A stretch of DNA of 64,000 bases from contig BAAHQB010000193.1 of assembly GCA_054601695.1 (NCBI GenBank), positions 1-64,000 on the forward strand, read 5' to 3'. The number at the start of each line of letters is the position of its first letter. The stretch's first letter is position 1. A program made the position numbers and the translations under genes. This DNA comes from Amorphochlora amoebiformis. Taxonomy: Eukaryota; Cercozoa; Chlorarachniophyceae. Below the pieces are notes generated by a model. The model saw only the letters and a program-made list of their open reading frames with translations. It was not told the DNA's origin and searched no databases. Shown here one piece after another: positions 18,739 to 42,059 of this stretch.

Positions 18739-19807
18739 TTAAGAAGCAAAGTCAGCAGCGGAGTGCCTCTCCTTCAGTTGTTCCTTTTCGGGGCCCCAAG
18801 ACTTGTTGACGCGTGCCCCCCTCTGCACAGCGGGGCGATCGGCGACTTTCTTGGCCCAAGCGATGACGGCAGGATACTTGTGGACGTCCAAGAACTTGGC
18901 CGCCGGCGTTCCATCTTCCAGAACCTTACGCCCATACCAGGGCCAGATAGCCATATCAGCCACTGAGAAGTTTTTGCCGAGGATATAGGGCCCACCGGCG
19001 CCGCTCGTCTTGGCGTCCTTCCCTGCGAGGTGGTGTTCGAGCACGTCTAGCTGACGTTTGGCTTCCAGGGTGTACTTGTCGACAGCGGACTCGATCTTAG
19101 TTTCCGCCGAGAAGAAGTGTCCGAACCCGCCGCCTCCGAAGTATGGGGCTGATCCTACCTGCCAAAACAACCACGAGATCGCCTCTGCCTTGCCTCTGGC
19201 ATCGGCTGGGAGGAACTTGTGGTCTGGGTCGAAGTTTTCGGCAAGGTAGAGGAGAATGGAAGCTGACTCAAACACGCGAATCGGGGCACTCTCTTTCCCG
19301 TCGTAGTGCAACAGTGCAGGAATCTTTTGATTGGGATTCACGTTGGTGAATCCAGATGTGAATTGGTCGCCTTTGATGATGCTAATCAGCCAGGCGTCGT
19401 AGTCGAATCCATTCTTCTTGTTGTACGCGTCAAATAGCTCCTCGAGGAGTATCCCCACCTTCACGCCGTTGGGAGTCGCCATGGAGTACAGCTGGAGCGC
19501 GTGCTTGCCGCGGGGCAGCTCGCGCTTCTCACGCGGCCCGGCGTGAGGTTGATTGAGCTTACCCCATAGTCCTGGACGAGGTTTGTCTTTCCAAACCTGC
19601 ACGCAAATATCATTTGATCACGCATGGAAACTTTTGTGTGTGTGTTTGTGGGTTTGTGTATGCGTTTGAGGTCGTGGAATATCTGATCCCCCCTGATGTG
19701 TGTCTGGCATACCGGCGCGTACCCAAGGTGTATTCGATTTATGTTACCGTGGGCGGTTTGTAGACAGTGGTCTTGGCTTCCTGTGTGGCTTCTTGTGTGC
19801 TGGTCAT
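18739..19807 (-). CDS. Glutathione S-transferase, YghU / Nu class
   Basis: Two exons on the minus strand, 19748-19807 (20 codons) and 18739-19596, with a 151-base GT-AG intron. The protein is 305 residues. YKPPT-VWKDKP across the junction matches the conserved YghU-type N-terminus. LYSMATPNGVKV (Thr61, Asn63) is the glutathione-binding motif of the class, in place of Tyr/Ser/Cys. NPNQKIPALL carries the cis-Pro, RVFESASILLYLAE the gamma-Glu site, and FSVADMAIWPW the C-terminal domain. Expected activities are glutathione- and glutathione-disulfide-dependent reductase chemistry, cytosolic. Length and motifs are those of an intact enzyme. The upstream in-frame stretch to 20134 lacks support and is taken as 5'UTR. 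Confidence 0.93.
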
Positions 19808-20032
19808 GAAACTTGTTTCCGGGATAGGCCTTCGATGCGTTGAAATTTGTCCAGAAGCCTTCGTTGTTTTACGGAGCCCTAACCCCCCTAATCCTTCCTT
19901 TTCTTCAGTACCTGTCACGGTTCCGGTTGGATGTAGGTTCCGTAGGTTCCGTAGGTTCCGAACCACAAGAAATATCCGCACCTGTTTATCAAAAATAGGC
20001 AAATATGCCCAAATCACTTTTCTCTTGCACAG

Positions 20033-20772
20033 TGGCCGAAATCCGCAAGACGGACCCCTGCGCGTCCCTTCGCGTCCCTTCGACTGTGGCTCGCCCAACC
20101 ACGGTAAGTTTGGGTGAAATTCACTGTCATACATGCCATGTGCAACAAGAAAGCCAAATCCGACCTAATTCGTCGAAATGATCCCTGACTTGACGACGTC
20201 TGTCTATCACTGTGCTTTAGGAAGCGAAGTTTGGAAGGCTGTTAGTAAAAGAACGTACTCTAGCCAACATCACAATGCTGTTGTCCGTGTTTTCAAGCCA
20301 CTCAGCGCAGTTCAAGGATACGTACAACACCACGACATCGAAATCGAGCGGCCAAGTTCAAATAAGTCTCCGAACTACCAGACCCGATTCAATCCCCAAC
20401 CCCAACCCCAAGCCCAAGCCCAAGCCCAAGCCCAATGAACAAATACCTCATCCACCCGATCCAACCAATTCAGATCACTTTCTCGATTACAATCCTAACA
20501 CCTACCACGACACCAACCCCAACACCGACCGCAAAACCAAACCCACCGCCGACTGCGGGCTCTGTTCCAACACTAGTCAAAGGGGCCCCAACAGCGCAAA
20601 CTCGACAGCCACAAGTACAAGCGTCGCAAGCATCACAAGCATCACAAGCATCACAAGCAGACGGCTCCCGCTCGTAGAGTCGAGCAGTAACAGCTGCCTC
20701 TGCCTCTACACAGCTAAATCCAACAGGTTCAGAACGAAAATTAGCTGCAGTGCAAAACGAGCTTTCTACTAA
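20033..20772 (+). CDS. Unidentified two-exon candidate, Pro/Asn-rich
   Basis: Exons 20033-20103 and 20221-20772. The acceptor TTCTCTTGCACAG, the donor ACG|GTAAGT and the acceptor GTGCTTTAG are all strong and phases agree. The second exon starts EAKFGRLLVKERTLANITM. It then becomes low complexity (NPNPKPKPKP, then Ser/Thr-rich TSITSITS) to a stop. An overlapping frame (20435-20677, Thr/Pro-rich) is equally low complexity, so the end is uncertain. The 5' exon is not found. It lies head to head with the transferase at 19807, so the two may share a promoter. No family recognised. Confidence 0.4.
20388..20437 (+). repeat. CCCCAA / GCCCAA hexamer array
   Basis: Short array of CCCCAACCCC then AAGCCC hexamers, encoding NPNPKPKPKP or, in another frame, QPQPQAQAQ. 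It resembles a telomere-variant hexamer inside a candidate exon. Confidence 0.7.
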
Positions 20773-20787
20773 TTCATATCATGTGCT

Positions 20788-21384
20788 TTGAAATGCTTTG
20801 AAATCAGATGCTCGAACGATCGCATCACGCCGCCGGTATGTCGAATACCCGCTGTCAACTCCACTCGAGGCACGATATGGAACAGAAAAATGAAGTCGAA
20901 CCTCAAAACGAAAACACCAACTCTTGTCAACCCGAGTGCCTTAAACACTTCTCTCAAACATTGGAACGTTGCTCTGAAGCTTATCAACGCCTCTCTCAAC
21001 CCTTGTAACACTGTTTCCAAGCCTTGCAACAGTGTTGCTATGCCTGGCAACTGTGCTGACAAACATTATAACAATGATTCTAAACCTTGTGACAGTGCTG
21101 CTAAGCCTTTAGACATTAATCCCAAACCCTGCAACACTGTGGTCAACTCAACTGCGGTCAAGCCATGTAACATTGTTGCCAAGCCCTGTTCCAGTGCTGC
21201 CAAGCCCTGTCTCTGTTCCAGTGCTGCCAAGCCCTGTTCCAGTGCTGTCAAACCCTGTTTCAGTGCTGTTAAGCCTTGTCTCTGCTCCAGTGGTGAGAAG
21301 CCATGTCCCTGTTCCAGTGTTGTCAAGCCCTGTTCGAGTAACGCCAAGCCCTGTCCCTGTAACAGTGCTGTCAAATCTTCCAAG
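20788..21384 (+). CDS. Cys-rich KPC-repeat exon (tentative 5' part of the next gene)
   Basis: A 199-codon open stretch. After about 100 residues it becomes KPCSSA(A/V) repeats with paired Cys every 7-10 residues, built from a degenerate 21-24-base minisatellite (AAGCCCTGTTCCAGTGCTG). It ends at AAG|GTTCAC in phase 0, the phase needed by the exon at 23521 (intron 2.1 kb, mostly TA). No ATG opens this frame at its left edge, so earlier exons or a later Met are required. The opposite strand is also open (LEQGL repeats), as expected for such a repeat, so coding is not proven. Confidence 0.35.
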
Positions 21385-21404
21385 GTTCACATAATATACG
21401 GGAA

Positions 21405-23515
<2,111 letters not shown>

Positions 23516-23520
23516 TTCAG

Positions 23521-24032
23521 GTGAGGAATACAGCAAACAGCGGCGACTTAAGGTTTAAATGTAGCTATAACGGTCGCCTTAACGCAATAGATTATGCAAG
23601 CGGAAGCGGAAGCGTTAGCAGTAATGCTAGCGCTGACGACAACCCTAGCGGAAACAGCACTACATTGCAGAAACCTGTGAAGGGAGTGACGTTTGGTGGA
23701 GAAGAGATCATTACCTTCTCGCGACGTTCGCCTCTAAGTCTCTTTCCCTCCCAACATGTACCGCCTTTGGCCTCGCAAACAAGCCACAAATCGTATTCTC
23801 CTTCGGATTCAACGTCAACCACTCTGGCTACGCGATCAGCTGTTGGGCCCAATAGCGGTTTGGGGGGGTTAAAATCCAGTTCGGATATGAGGTTGGGTGT
23901 GGGGCGTTCTGGGTTGGATTTGGAGGATTCATCTGCGGAGGAGAATAGGATGCTTTCGGCCGACATTGACTTGGACAAATATGCCCGTAAAAAGATACAC
24001 AATCGAATGCACTGGTATATATATATATATAT

Positions 24033-24067
<35 letters not shown>

Positions 24068-25309
24068 ATATATGTATTACATGTAACTATAAATATATAA
24101 CACGTCACTATAAATTATAAAAATCACATGTGAGTAAATGCGTGTTTTGCGCTTATATGTCACAAGCCCGAAGATGATGCTCAGGATATATTCTTTTTGA
24201 TCCTAAGGCAAGGCGCTTGGGGACGGACATGGTACAAGCTCTTAATGGCAAGGCCAATCAACTCTGAGGCGAGAGCAATCACTTCGATGCCAAGGGCTAG
24301 CAGGGCGAGGGCAAGGGCTAGCAGTGCGAGGGCAAGGGCGAGGAGGCCGAAGGTGAGGCCAATGGCAAGGACAAGTGGGCCCAGTCGAGGTTTGGCCAGC
24401 TTGATGTATTTAGAAAAGCACTTGGCTGACTTAAGAACCACGTTACGCTCCATCGCGAGAGACAAGTTTTGGAACCCTCTCATCTACTTTAACCACGGCG
24501 AGGTACATGTGTTGGATGTGTTGTGTTTCACTGCCTCGAATATAGTGGACCAAACGTGATGGGACAAAACGTGTTTGCGAGATATGTGCTTGCGAAATCT
24601 GCTTGGCGAGATAATGTGTTTGGTTTGCGAGATAGGTGTTTAGCGAGATTTGTGTGTTTTTTTCATGTGCTTTCGATGTGTTTACGATGTGTTTACGATG
24701 CGTTTGCGATGTATTTGTGTGCGATGTGTTTGCAATTGTTATATACGGTTCACAGTTTGAGATATATATATTAGGTTACCCTGATGACCAATGGGCTGTG
24801 GTTCTTTACCTGGAGTTTCATCAAGGAGAGACGAGACGCACATGCTCGTGCAACTCGCAGGGCATTCGCCAGCCCACCAAGCCATAAATCCACTCGCTCC
24901 AACCCCGAAAACCGAGAAAACACCCACATCAACATGGTCACCACCAAATGCAACACCGACCGTACAATGGACCTCCATACTTCAAACGTGCGCACGCAGT
25001 CCACGCAGGCGAATCTAAACTCGATTCCTCACCGTGCCGCTCACCCTCACCGTCACACTCAACCTTACCAGGACCCTGACCCTGACCCTGACCTTGACCC
25101 TGACCCTGACCCTGACCCTGACCCTGACCCTGACCCTGACCCTGAGCCTTCGGCTTCGGCCTCACGGGATTCCAACGATTCCCTTGTGGACGAAAGAAAA
25201 TATCACAATGCGCTCATCGTAAAACGTGGCTACACGCTTGCTCAGGTATTCAATATTTCATATATAACTGTATATGTAAGTATATATATATATATGTATA
25301 TATGTATAC

Positions 25310-25369
<60 letters not shown>

Positions 25370-25526
25370 ATATATATATGTATGCATCTGTAGTAGTGTA
25401 TTTGCATTGCTTTTTACTGTAAACATACATATACAGATATACATACATACACATATATTACATACACACATATATTTATACATACACATATATTGTAACA
25501 TATAATATATTTATATATATATATAA

Positions 25527-25582
<56 letters not shown>

Positions 25583-25989
25583 CCTCATAACCAACACCAT
25601 CAACTCAAACACCCTCATAACCAACTCCATCAACTCAACACCCCATAACCAACACCATTCATTAAAAAAAACACAACCAACACCATTCATTAAAACAAAC
25701 ACAACCAACACCATTCATTAAAGCAAACACAAAACCGACACCAATTAACGCAAACACAAAACCGACACCATTCACGCGAACACAAACCGACGCCAGACAG
25801 TTTCAATGAAATGTACAGCATCTGCGGAAAATTAAAGTTTGTAAATCCAATCCAGGTGCTTCGGCGCAGCTCACGAAGTCTGGATCATCTCCGGTACTCT
25901 AACCCCGTCGTGCAGAATATCTACAACATGCTTGCCCCATCTATTCGCATCAAAACAGGTGGAACAAAATAACATACAAATAGCATGTT

Positions 25990-26021
<32 letters not shown>

Positions 26022-26038
26022 CATGTATATATGTATAT

Positions 26039-26101
<63 letters not shown>

Positions 26102-26156
26102 GTATGTATATATATAAAATATATACACGTATATCTATAAAATATATACACGTATA

Positions 26157-26220
<64 letters not shown>

Positions 26221-26293
26221 ATACATAATATTGTATTTGCGTGTGTATGTGTATGTGTGTATTTCACACATACAAACATGAATATGTAATACA

Positions 26294-26333
<40 letters not shown>

Positions 26334-26529
26334 AATATTTATTACTCTATATGATACATATGCGTTCTGTATATTAATATATATATATATATATACATAC
26401 ATTATATATATACACATATATATTACATGTAAATATGTATTTGTAATGCGTTCTGTATATTAATATATATATATATATATTATATATATATATATATATT
26501 ACATGTAAATATGTATTTGTAATATATGT

Positions 26530-26573
<44 letters not shown>

Positions 26574-26763
26574 TTTTTACGTGTATATAAATACGTGTAT
26601 ATATGGGTTTCGTTTGGTAGAACAACCTCTTCGATCAATTATTCACACACACACTCACATATACAACACATCACTATTTCAAATATATGTACGCATAGAC
26701 TGCGAGTGGCTGGAGTATCGACTGGCCAAGCGGAAGCTCTTCACGTCAAAAACGAAACCATGA
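23521..26763 (+). CDS. Unidentified multi-exon protein, low complexity N-half
   Basis: Exons 23521-24014, 24208-24502, 24775-25245, 25724-25958 and 26699-26763 join in phase to 520 codons ending in TGA; the true 5' end lies upstream. The first exon is Ser-rich and holds [14 protein letters not shown], an RVxF-like match for a PP1-docking site (weak by itself). The second holds [12 protein letters not shown] and Arg/Ala repeats. The third has [17 protein letters not shown] and a run of Asp-Pro dipeptides from a CCTGAC array (25072-25145). The fourth, [15 protein letters not shown]...NIYNMLAPS, and the fifth, [15 protein letters not shown], look like a conserved helical C-terminal region. Family not recognised. 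The start of the fourth exon lies inside a minisatellite. Confidence 0.55.
24503..24774 (+). repeat. Intron with GATGTGTTT-type short repeats
   Basis: Degenerate units of GCGAGAT and GATGTGTTTAC fill the intron between the donor GAG|GTACAT and the acceptor ATATATTAG. Confidence 0.5.
25579..25800 (+). repeat. 28-base minisatellite crossing an intron-exon boundary
   Basis: Units of ACAACCAACACCATTCATTA grade into AAACCGACACCATTCACG and finally ACCGACGCCAGACAGTTTC, the start of unique exon sequence. The only phase-0 acceptor (TTAAAG|CAAAC, 25723) is inside the array, so the first residues (QTQNRH, twice) would be satellite-encoded. Confidence 0.6.
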
Positions 26764-27613
26764 CACTTAAAATTGTCACCCGGAGTGGCAGTCTGGCCTT
26801 GAGTGCTTTCGGCGCAGGCAATCAATTGGTCATCAGAGCACACACGACTCAAGTTGGCAGAGCCGGTGATTCGTTTAAACTCATTGGTGATAATAAGATG
26901 AATCACAAATGTATGACTGAGATCTGCCGGTACTGAGATAGTAATGAGATAGATCGGATAATCGAATCATTGAGTCGGAAGCCTGAGTCACTGTTGACCC
27001 ACCCAGCTACTCTCTAAGGCCTGTACAATGTGTGCGCCGCGGGCCGTAGTAATCTCTAGAATCTGAACGGTTTAGTTTATTTATTAGCTGCATGTAAATT
27101 TAAAACTTGATTTGTGCAACAGATTAATTCCAATATTTTCCCAGCAGAACAACTTGAAAAAGCCCGACTGTTAGAATATAAGCTCTAATTCAAAGCTATT
27201 TTGTCTAATAGTCTAGATAGTCGGATATGATATATGAGGCTAGATTCTAGAATATGATTGAACGCCGTCGATTTTAGTAACAGCACATCTCGACTTGCAC
27301 AAAGTCCATGTTGTGATAAGGTTTAATCATTGGCACTAGAATCTAGGATGAAGCCGTTGTAACGCCTAGTATAATAAGACCGTTTCTAATGATGTTCGAC
27401 CCAACATTATGGTTTGAATAACTTCAAGTGTTTGCGTTCACGTATGTCTAATGGGTTGAAAGATTAAGTCCTTGTAGTCCTTCCTCAAGTTCATTCATTC
27501 ATCAGGGCGGTTCGCAAAGTTGCCTCCTTGATACACATACCCAGGTCTACTGTATCTGGGCATTCTTCTCTGCGACCGTACGTATTCTCCTATGTGTTTA
27601 ACAACATTGCGTC
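26764..27613. other. Spacer downstream of the low-complexity gene
   Basis: Ordinary AT-rich sequence without supported exon. Short frames at 26764-26936 are probably 3'UTR. No repeat or RNA gene is recognised. Confidence 0.4.
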
Positions 27614-27669
27614 TAAATATCTGGTATATATATATATATATATATGAATATAAATATGTATATATATAT

Positions 27670-27727
<58 letters not shown>

Positions 27728-27811
27728 GAAGCAATGTTGATACCCACACACACACACATATATATATATATATAGATGTATATATATTCATATATATATA
27801 TATATTGTACA

Positions 27812-28690
<879 letters not shown>

Positions 28691-28852
28691 TTTCCATTAG
28701 GGTTAATACATGTATATATGCATATATTGCAATATATATATATATATATATAATTCATATAAAGATATATGCATATATTACGTGTATCTTTATGTATTTT
28801 ACATGCATAGATGTACATACACATGGAAATTCTGTATATGTATATGTATATG

Positions 28853-28893
<41 letters not shown>

Positions 28894-29019
28894 TGTCTAT
28901 ATATATATGTACTGCCACTAAGGGGGAATACCAACGTCCATATGGACAACCACTTGCACTGCGCTAAAATACGTATATATATATATATATATATATATAT
29001 GATAGAATTTATATCTATG

Positions 29020-29073
<54 letters not shown>

Positions 29074-29237
29074 TGTATCTCAATACGTGCATAGAAACAC
29101 AATTCAAATGTATTTTTGTATGCGTGCAGAAATGTTTCGACCTATATTAGTTCCCTCTTTCCCCAGGGTTTCCAACAGGTTTCCCAACAGTGGAAGATCA
29201 AACCGCTGCGCAAAATCAGGAACATTTTCGGGCTCTA

Positions 29238-29345
29238 AGGTTAAAGTTAGGCTCAGGATTAGGTTTAGGGTTAGGGTTAGGGTCAGGGTTGGGGTTAGGG
29301 TTAGGGTCAGGATTGAATTTAAGGTTATATTGAGGGTTCGAAGGG
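29238..29345 (-). repeat. Short interstitial TTAGGG array
   Basis: Degenerate TTAGGG/TCAGGG units, same orientation as 27914-28690, in a non-TA island (29110-29390) with no supported exon. Confidence 0.75.
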
Positions 29346-29427
29346 GTAAGGTATATCAATGGGAAACAACATAAATCATCATTTTTAACCATGTAACTGA
29401 CTGACGTCTTGATGCATGTATGAATAC

Positions 29428-29547
<120 letters not shown>

Positions 29548-29639
29548 GGTGTTCTCTCTCTCTCTCTCTCCATATATATATATATTATATACATTGTTAA
29601 CTCAATAAGTGCGCATCAAGAGCGTCTAGAAAACACACT

Positions 29640-29830
29640 CAAAGGTATGCTGGAGATAGCTGGAGATCCGGAGATCAGTAGGGATCCCTTCACCCTGTAC
29701 CAACCGGTACTACCGGGTTCTATCCGGCAGTAACGGCGTTCAGACTACGAGATGACTAGGCGTACCTTACGTCATGTTAATCTCCAGAGCCCTCTAAGAA
29801 GCTTCTAGTAGTTTATGCATACATAGGCAG
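29640..29830 (+). repeat. Dispersed repeat family, copy B (diverged)
   Basis: Motif order GGAGATAGCTGGAGATC, ACCAACCGGTACTACCGG, CAGTAACGGCGTT, CTTACGTCATG parallels copies at 381-590 and 41440-41690 but is more diverged. Confidence 0.4.
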
Positions 29831-30120
29831 TTGGTTTGAGGCAAATAATTGATACTCCGACTAATGCAAACAGAGTCACCCGAAGACCCCAAAAACAAGC
29901 AACACACTAGACGGAATACGAAACACCCTAACACATCCCGCCAGCCCATGGAAAACACCTAATTCCAACACATTTCCGCCAATATATGAACCAGATGGAC
30001 TACGTTTGACACATCTTACCAACCCATGGACTATGACTTGCCGAGATCCAGATTCCGTATATCTAATATTTGATATCTTTGATATCAGTAATACGCTATA
30101 CAACAAATGATGATGAGATA

Positions 30121-38143
<8,023 letters not shown>

Positions 38144-38327
38144 GTGTATTAAATATGCCACAGATGCATATTATAAACACACACGCGCATACATACATTT
38201 ACGTATCATATGTTCATATATATATCTGTGTATGTGTGTATGATTTATGTACATATATGTGTATATGTGTGTATGTAATATATATATGTATATATATATA
38301 TGTGTATGTGTATGTACATATGTGTGT

Positions 38328-38389
<62 letters not shown>

Positions 38390-38397
38390 TATATGTG

Positions 38398-38544
38398 TAT
38401 ATGTTACATGTATTTCGAATACATACATTCATGTCTCCTGTACTAGACTCCATATCTATATGATATGTGCATATATGTTTATGTATATGTAAACATGTAT
38501 ATAATATGTGAATGTGTGTGTGTAAATATCTATGTGTGTGTATG

Positions 38545-38613
<69 letters not shown>

Positions 38614-38829
38614 CGAATATGTACATATGTGTATATGTATATATATGTGTATATATATGTACACTCACAAACCTATATGTAATATGTGTACATATATGTG
38701 TGTGTATATTGTGTATATGTATATATATACATGTATATATGTTTGTATATATTATATATAGGTGTGTGTGTGTATATATATGCACATGTATATATGTGTA
38801 TACGTATTCGTTACATACATGTATGTGTA

Positions 38830-38868
<39 letters not shown>

Positions 38869-38994
38869 GTATATACATATAGGTGTTTACATACATATAT
38901 TCACATATTATGTATATTTATATGTATGTACTATCATATATAGATATGGAGTCTACTATAGAAGACATGAATGTGTGTATTTGAAGTACATGCA

Positions 38995-39082
<88 letters not shown>

Positions 39083-39113
39083 GTATATGTATGTATATGT
39101 ATTTATATATGTG

Positions 39114-39159
<46 letters not shown>

Positions 39160-39161
39160 AC

Positions 39162-39199
<38 letters not shown>

Positions 39200-39299
39200 G
39201 TGTATATATATATGTACATGTATATAAATAAATGTGTATGTATGTGTGTATGTGTATGCATGTATGTATTCATATATACATATATATATATATATATGT

Positions 39300-39366
<67 letters not shown>

Positions 39367-39428
39367 TTGCATGTATTTCAAATACATACATTCATGTCTT
39401 CTCTACAAGACTCCATATCTATATATGA
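38398..39428. repeat. Three copies of a 60-base word, one inverted, in (TA)n
   Basis: ATGTATTTC.AATACATACA with TTCATGTCT and GACTCCATATCTATAT occurs at about 38405-38465 (+), 38938-38998 (inverted) and 39368-39428 (+). The spacers are TA/TG microsatellite. Nothing coding is seen from 38200 to 39930. Confidence 0.75.
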
Positions 39429-39511
39429 TATATACATATATATTTATGTATATATAAATATATACAATATGTGAATATATGTATATAAATATCTAGATAT
39501 ATATATATATG

Positions 39512-39612
<101 letters not shown>

Positions 39613-39676
39613 ACACATATACTAACATATACATATATATCTCTGGAAATATATATATATATATATACACACGGCG

Positions 39677-39718
<42 letters not shown>

Positions 39719-39744
39719 TATATAAAAAATATATATATATATAT

Positions 39745-39798
<54 letters not shown>

Positions 39799-39872
39799 AA
39801 TATACACACATATATATACATATATATACATATATATGTACATATTTATATATATATATATATATATATACA

Positions 39873-39922
<50 letters not shown>

Positions 39923-39933
39923 AAGATAAATAA

Positions 39934-40308
39934 TTATACATATGAAAGCAACATGAAGTAGCACAGGTTGTACTCTCGTCGAAGCTTGGCGGCAGACTCG
40001 TACGCTGGTCGCCTTTTCGCTTCAGAAACTTCCGCACTCGGACCCACAGAAGAGCTTCCTTTCTCTACGTCGGCGCGCGGGATATAGGTCGGACTCGGAG
40101 GGTGGGGGCCGAAGAGCTTATGCTTGAGACCACGTAGATGTCCAGAGTCTCGAGACGAGTGGAGATTTGCTTTCAAGATGTTACTACCCGGCATTGACAA
40201 TATCGATGGGATTGTTTTCGGTATACTGTGAATACCACCATATGCGCCAACAAACGCTGCACCCATGCAGAACGTCCATCCCAACACGTTGCCAACCGAA
40301 TACCCCAT
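39934..40308 (-). CDS. Small membrane-associated protein, 124 residues
   Basis: A continuous ATG-to-stop frame with coding-like, GC-richer codons. It starts [19 protein letters not shown] and has one hydrophobic Gly/Ala segment, about residues 8-26. A basic, Pro/Ser-rich tail follows, ending in (TA)n. A donor-like GA|GTACAA near 39967 could splice before the last 10 residues, so the C-terminus is uncertain. It lies 74 bases from the oppositely oriented frame at 40383, suggesting a shared promoter. Family not recognised. Confidence 0.55.
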   Translation of the reverse strand: MGYSVGNVLGWTFCMGAAFVGAYGGIHSIPKTIPSILSMPGSNILKANLHSSRDSGHLRGLKHKLFGPHPPSPTYIPRADVEKGSSSVGPSAEVSEAKRRPAYESAAKLRREYNLCYFMLLSYV

Positions 40309-40382
40309 CTCTTGGCCGCAGAAGATAATAAGATATTAGATATTCGATATTCGATACTTTATATATTCAAAAAAAGAATATC

Positions 40383-40652
40383 ATGATATCTAAATTGCAA
40401 TATACGCACATATCATCAATGAAATACCCTGATATTGGATTAGAATATCGTAAAATTGTCTGGGTTGTCAACACAACACGCGCGATGGGTCTGGTTTCGC
40501 CATTGGTTGGGTTGCTGACAGCTGCTGGTCAGTGGCTGGCCGTGTATTCGACGTATACGTGGGGAGTTGAGCCTCATGTTCTGGACCCAGGTGTACCTCA
40601 CACACTACCACCGCTGTACACCATCGACAACAACAACCAACCGGAGATTTGA
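40383..40652 (+). CDS. Small protein with one hydrophobic segment, 89 residues
   Basis: ATG frame with coding-like codon use from about residue 30: VNTTRAMGLVSPLVGLLTAA, then GQWLAVYSTYTWGVEPHVL, a Pro-rich stretch and a TGA stop. The first 12-30 residues are AT-rich and could be leader; Met13 or the Met before GLVSPL are alternative starts. Donor CCAG|GTGTAC near 40591 would make it an exon of a larger gene, possibly that at 44345-52475. Family not recognised. Confidence 0.5.
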   Translation: MISKLQYTHISSMKYPDIGLEYRKIVWVVNTTRAMGLVSPLVGLLTAAGQWLAVYSTYTWGVEPHVLDPGVPHTLPPLYTIDNNNQPEI

Positions 40653-40979
40653 ATTCTCTTCTTACGTTTAAGGTGTAATGATTGCTCTGCATGTATGGTT
40701 TGAAAGCCTTTGTGACGCATTTGAAAGCGTTGGACGCATTTGAATGCGTCGAATGGTGTCTAGACGCAAGAACCTTACACTTCTGCGAAAGCAATCTTCC
40801 AAGCGATGCAATGCATTTGCATTATATACTGATACAATACACATATTCACGTGTGTATGCGTGTATGTATGAATGATTGTATGGTAGTGGAAGTATTGCA
40901 TATATTCGATGTTCAAGGTAATCGTACATACACACAAACACGCTATTAGACATATACGTGTGTATATATATTCCATGTG

Positions 40980-41004
40980 TGTATGTATTTATATAAATTT
41001 ATAC

Positions 41005-41058
<54 letters not shown>

Positions 41059-41260
41059 GTATTAAATGTATATATATATCTGTTTATATATATGTATATA
41101 TATATATATCTGTTAGACATATAGACATATAAATGTATATATATATATATTTAGATATATATATATATATTACATATATATATTACATATATATATATAC
41201 ATATATAAATATCTTATATATATATATATATTATATATATATATTATATATGTGTAAACA
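40980..41260. repeat. (TA)n block
   Basis: TA dinucleotide with ATATTACATA interruptions. No gene. Confidence 0.85.
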
Positions 41261-41439
41261 AACTTGTTAATATCTAATGTATGTGTATGTATGATATGTT
41301 CTACACATAATATGACATATATATACATATTGTTAGCGCAACGGTAGTCCGGACGTTGGTATTAGCATATGGTAGTCCAAGATTAGCTTCGTTTGGACTC
41401 CACTTATATTAAGACAAATGACAAAAGGGAATTCTCAGA

Positions 41440-41690
41440 TCTTCATTCCAGAAATCTCTAGGAATGTTCTAACTTATCGAACACACTGGAATCTTCTGTA
41501 AAGTTCTGGAAGCGTGACACAGCGTGACGTCACGTCCTGTCACCTTATACTCGGAAGCCCCGTTGCTATTGGGTACCACCGGTTACTAGTGGGTTCTACC
41601 GGTGACTACCAGACGGGACGATCTCCAAGAATCTCTGGAAGTTCTAACGATCTCCAGCTATCTGTAGTATCCGCTGTAGTATCTATACTT
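41440..41690 (-). repeat. Dispersed repeat family, copy C
   Basis: Reverse complement carries GGAGATCGTT, GGAGATCGTCCCGTC, GGTAGTCACCGGTAGAACCC, AACGGGGCTT and GTGACGTCACG in the same order as copy A at 381-590. A box-A-like word, TAGCGCAACGG, lies just outside at 41334. Confidence 0.55.
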
Positions 41691-41785
41691 CAACACACTA
41701 TTATGCATATATATACGTTTAAATTTTGGACATATATGTATATATACATATGAATATATATGTATATATATATACATATATGTAC

Positions 41786-41821
<36 letters not shown>

Positions 41822-41854
41822 ATATATATATAGAAATATATATATATTTATATA

Positions 41855-41932
<78 letters not shown>

Positions 41933-41935
41933 TAG

Positions 41936-41978
<43 letters not shown>

Positions 41979-42059
41979 ATATATTATATAGATTTTGCGC
42001 GTATGGATACATATTACATGTGACATACTACACATGGACATATATGTATATACGAATAC

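Noticed and set aside
20769-21062. Minus-strand frame with LQGL repeats
   Set aside because: It is the antisense of the Cys-rich repeat region and I see no independent evidence for coding on this strand.
24183-24483. Minus-strand 100-residue frame rich in Leu/Ala (membrane-like)
   Set aside because: It is the antisense of a GGCAAGGGCTAGC-type repeat. The plus strand here joins in phase with good exons on both sides, so the plus strand is preferred.
40468-40794. Minus-strand 108-residue frame opposite the small plus-strand protein
   Set aside because: Codon composition favours the plus-strand frame, and the minus frame has odd Cys clusters and no hydrophobic or domain pattern.
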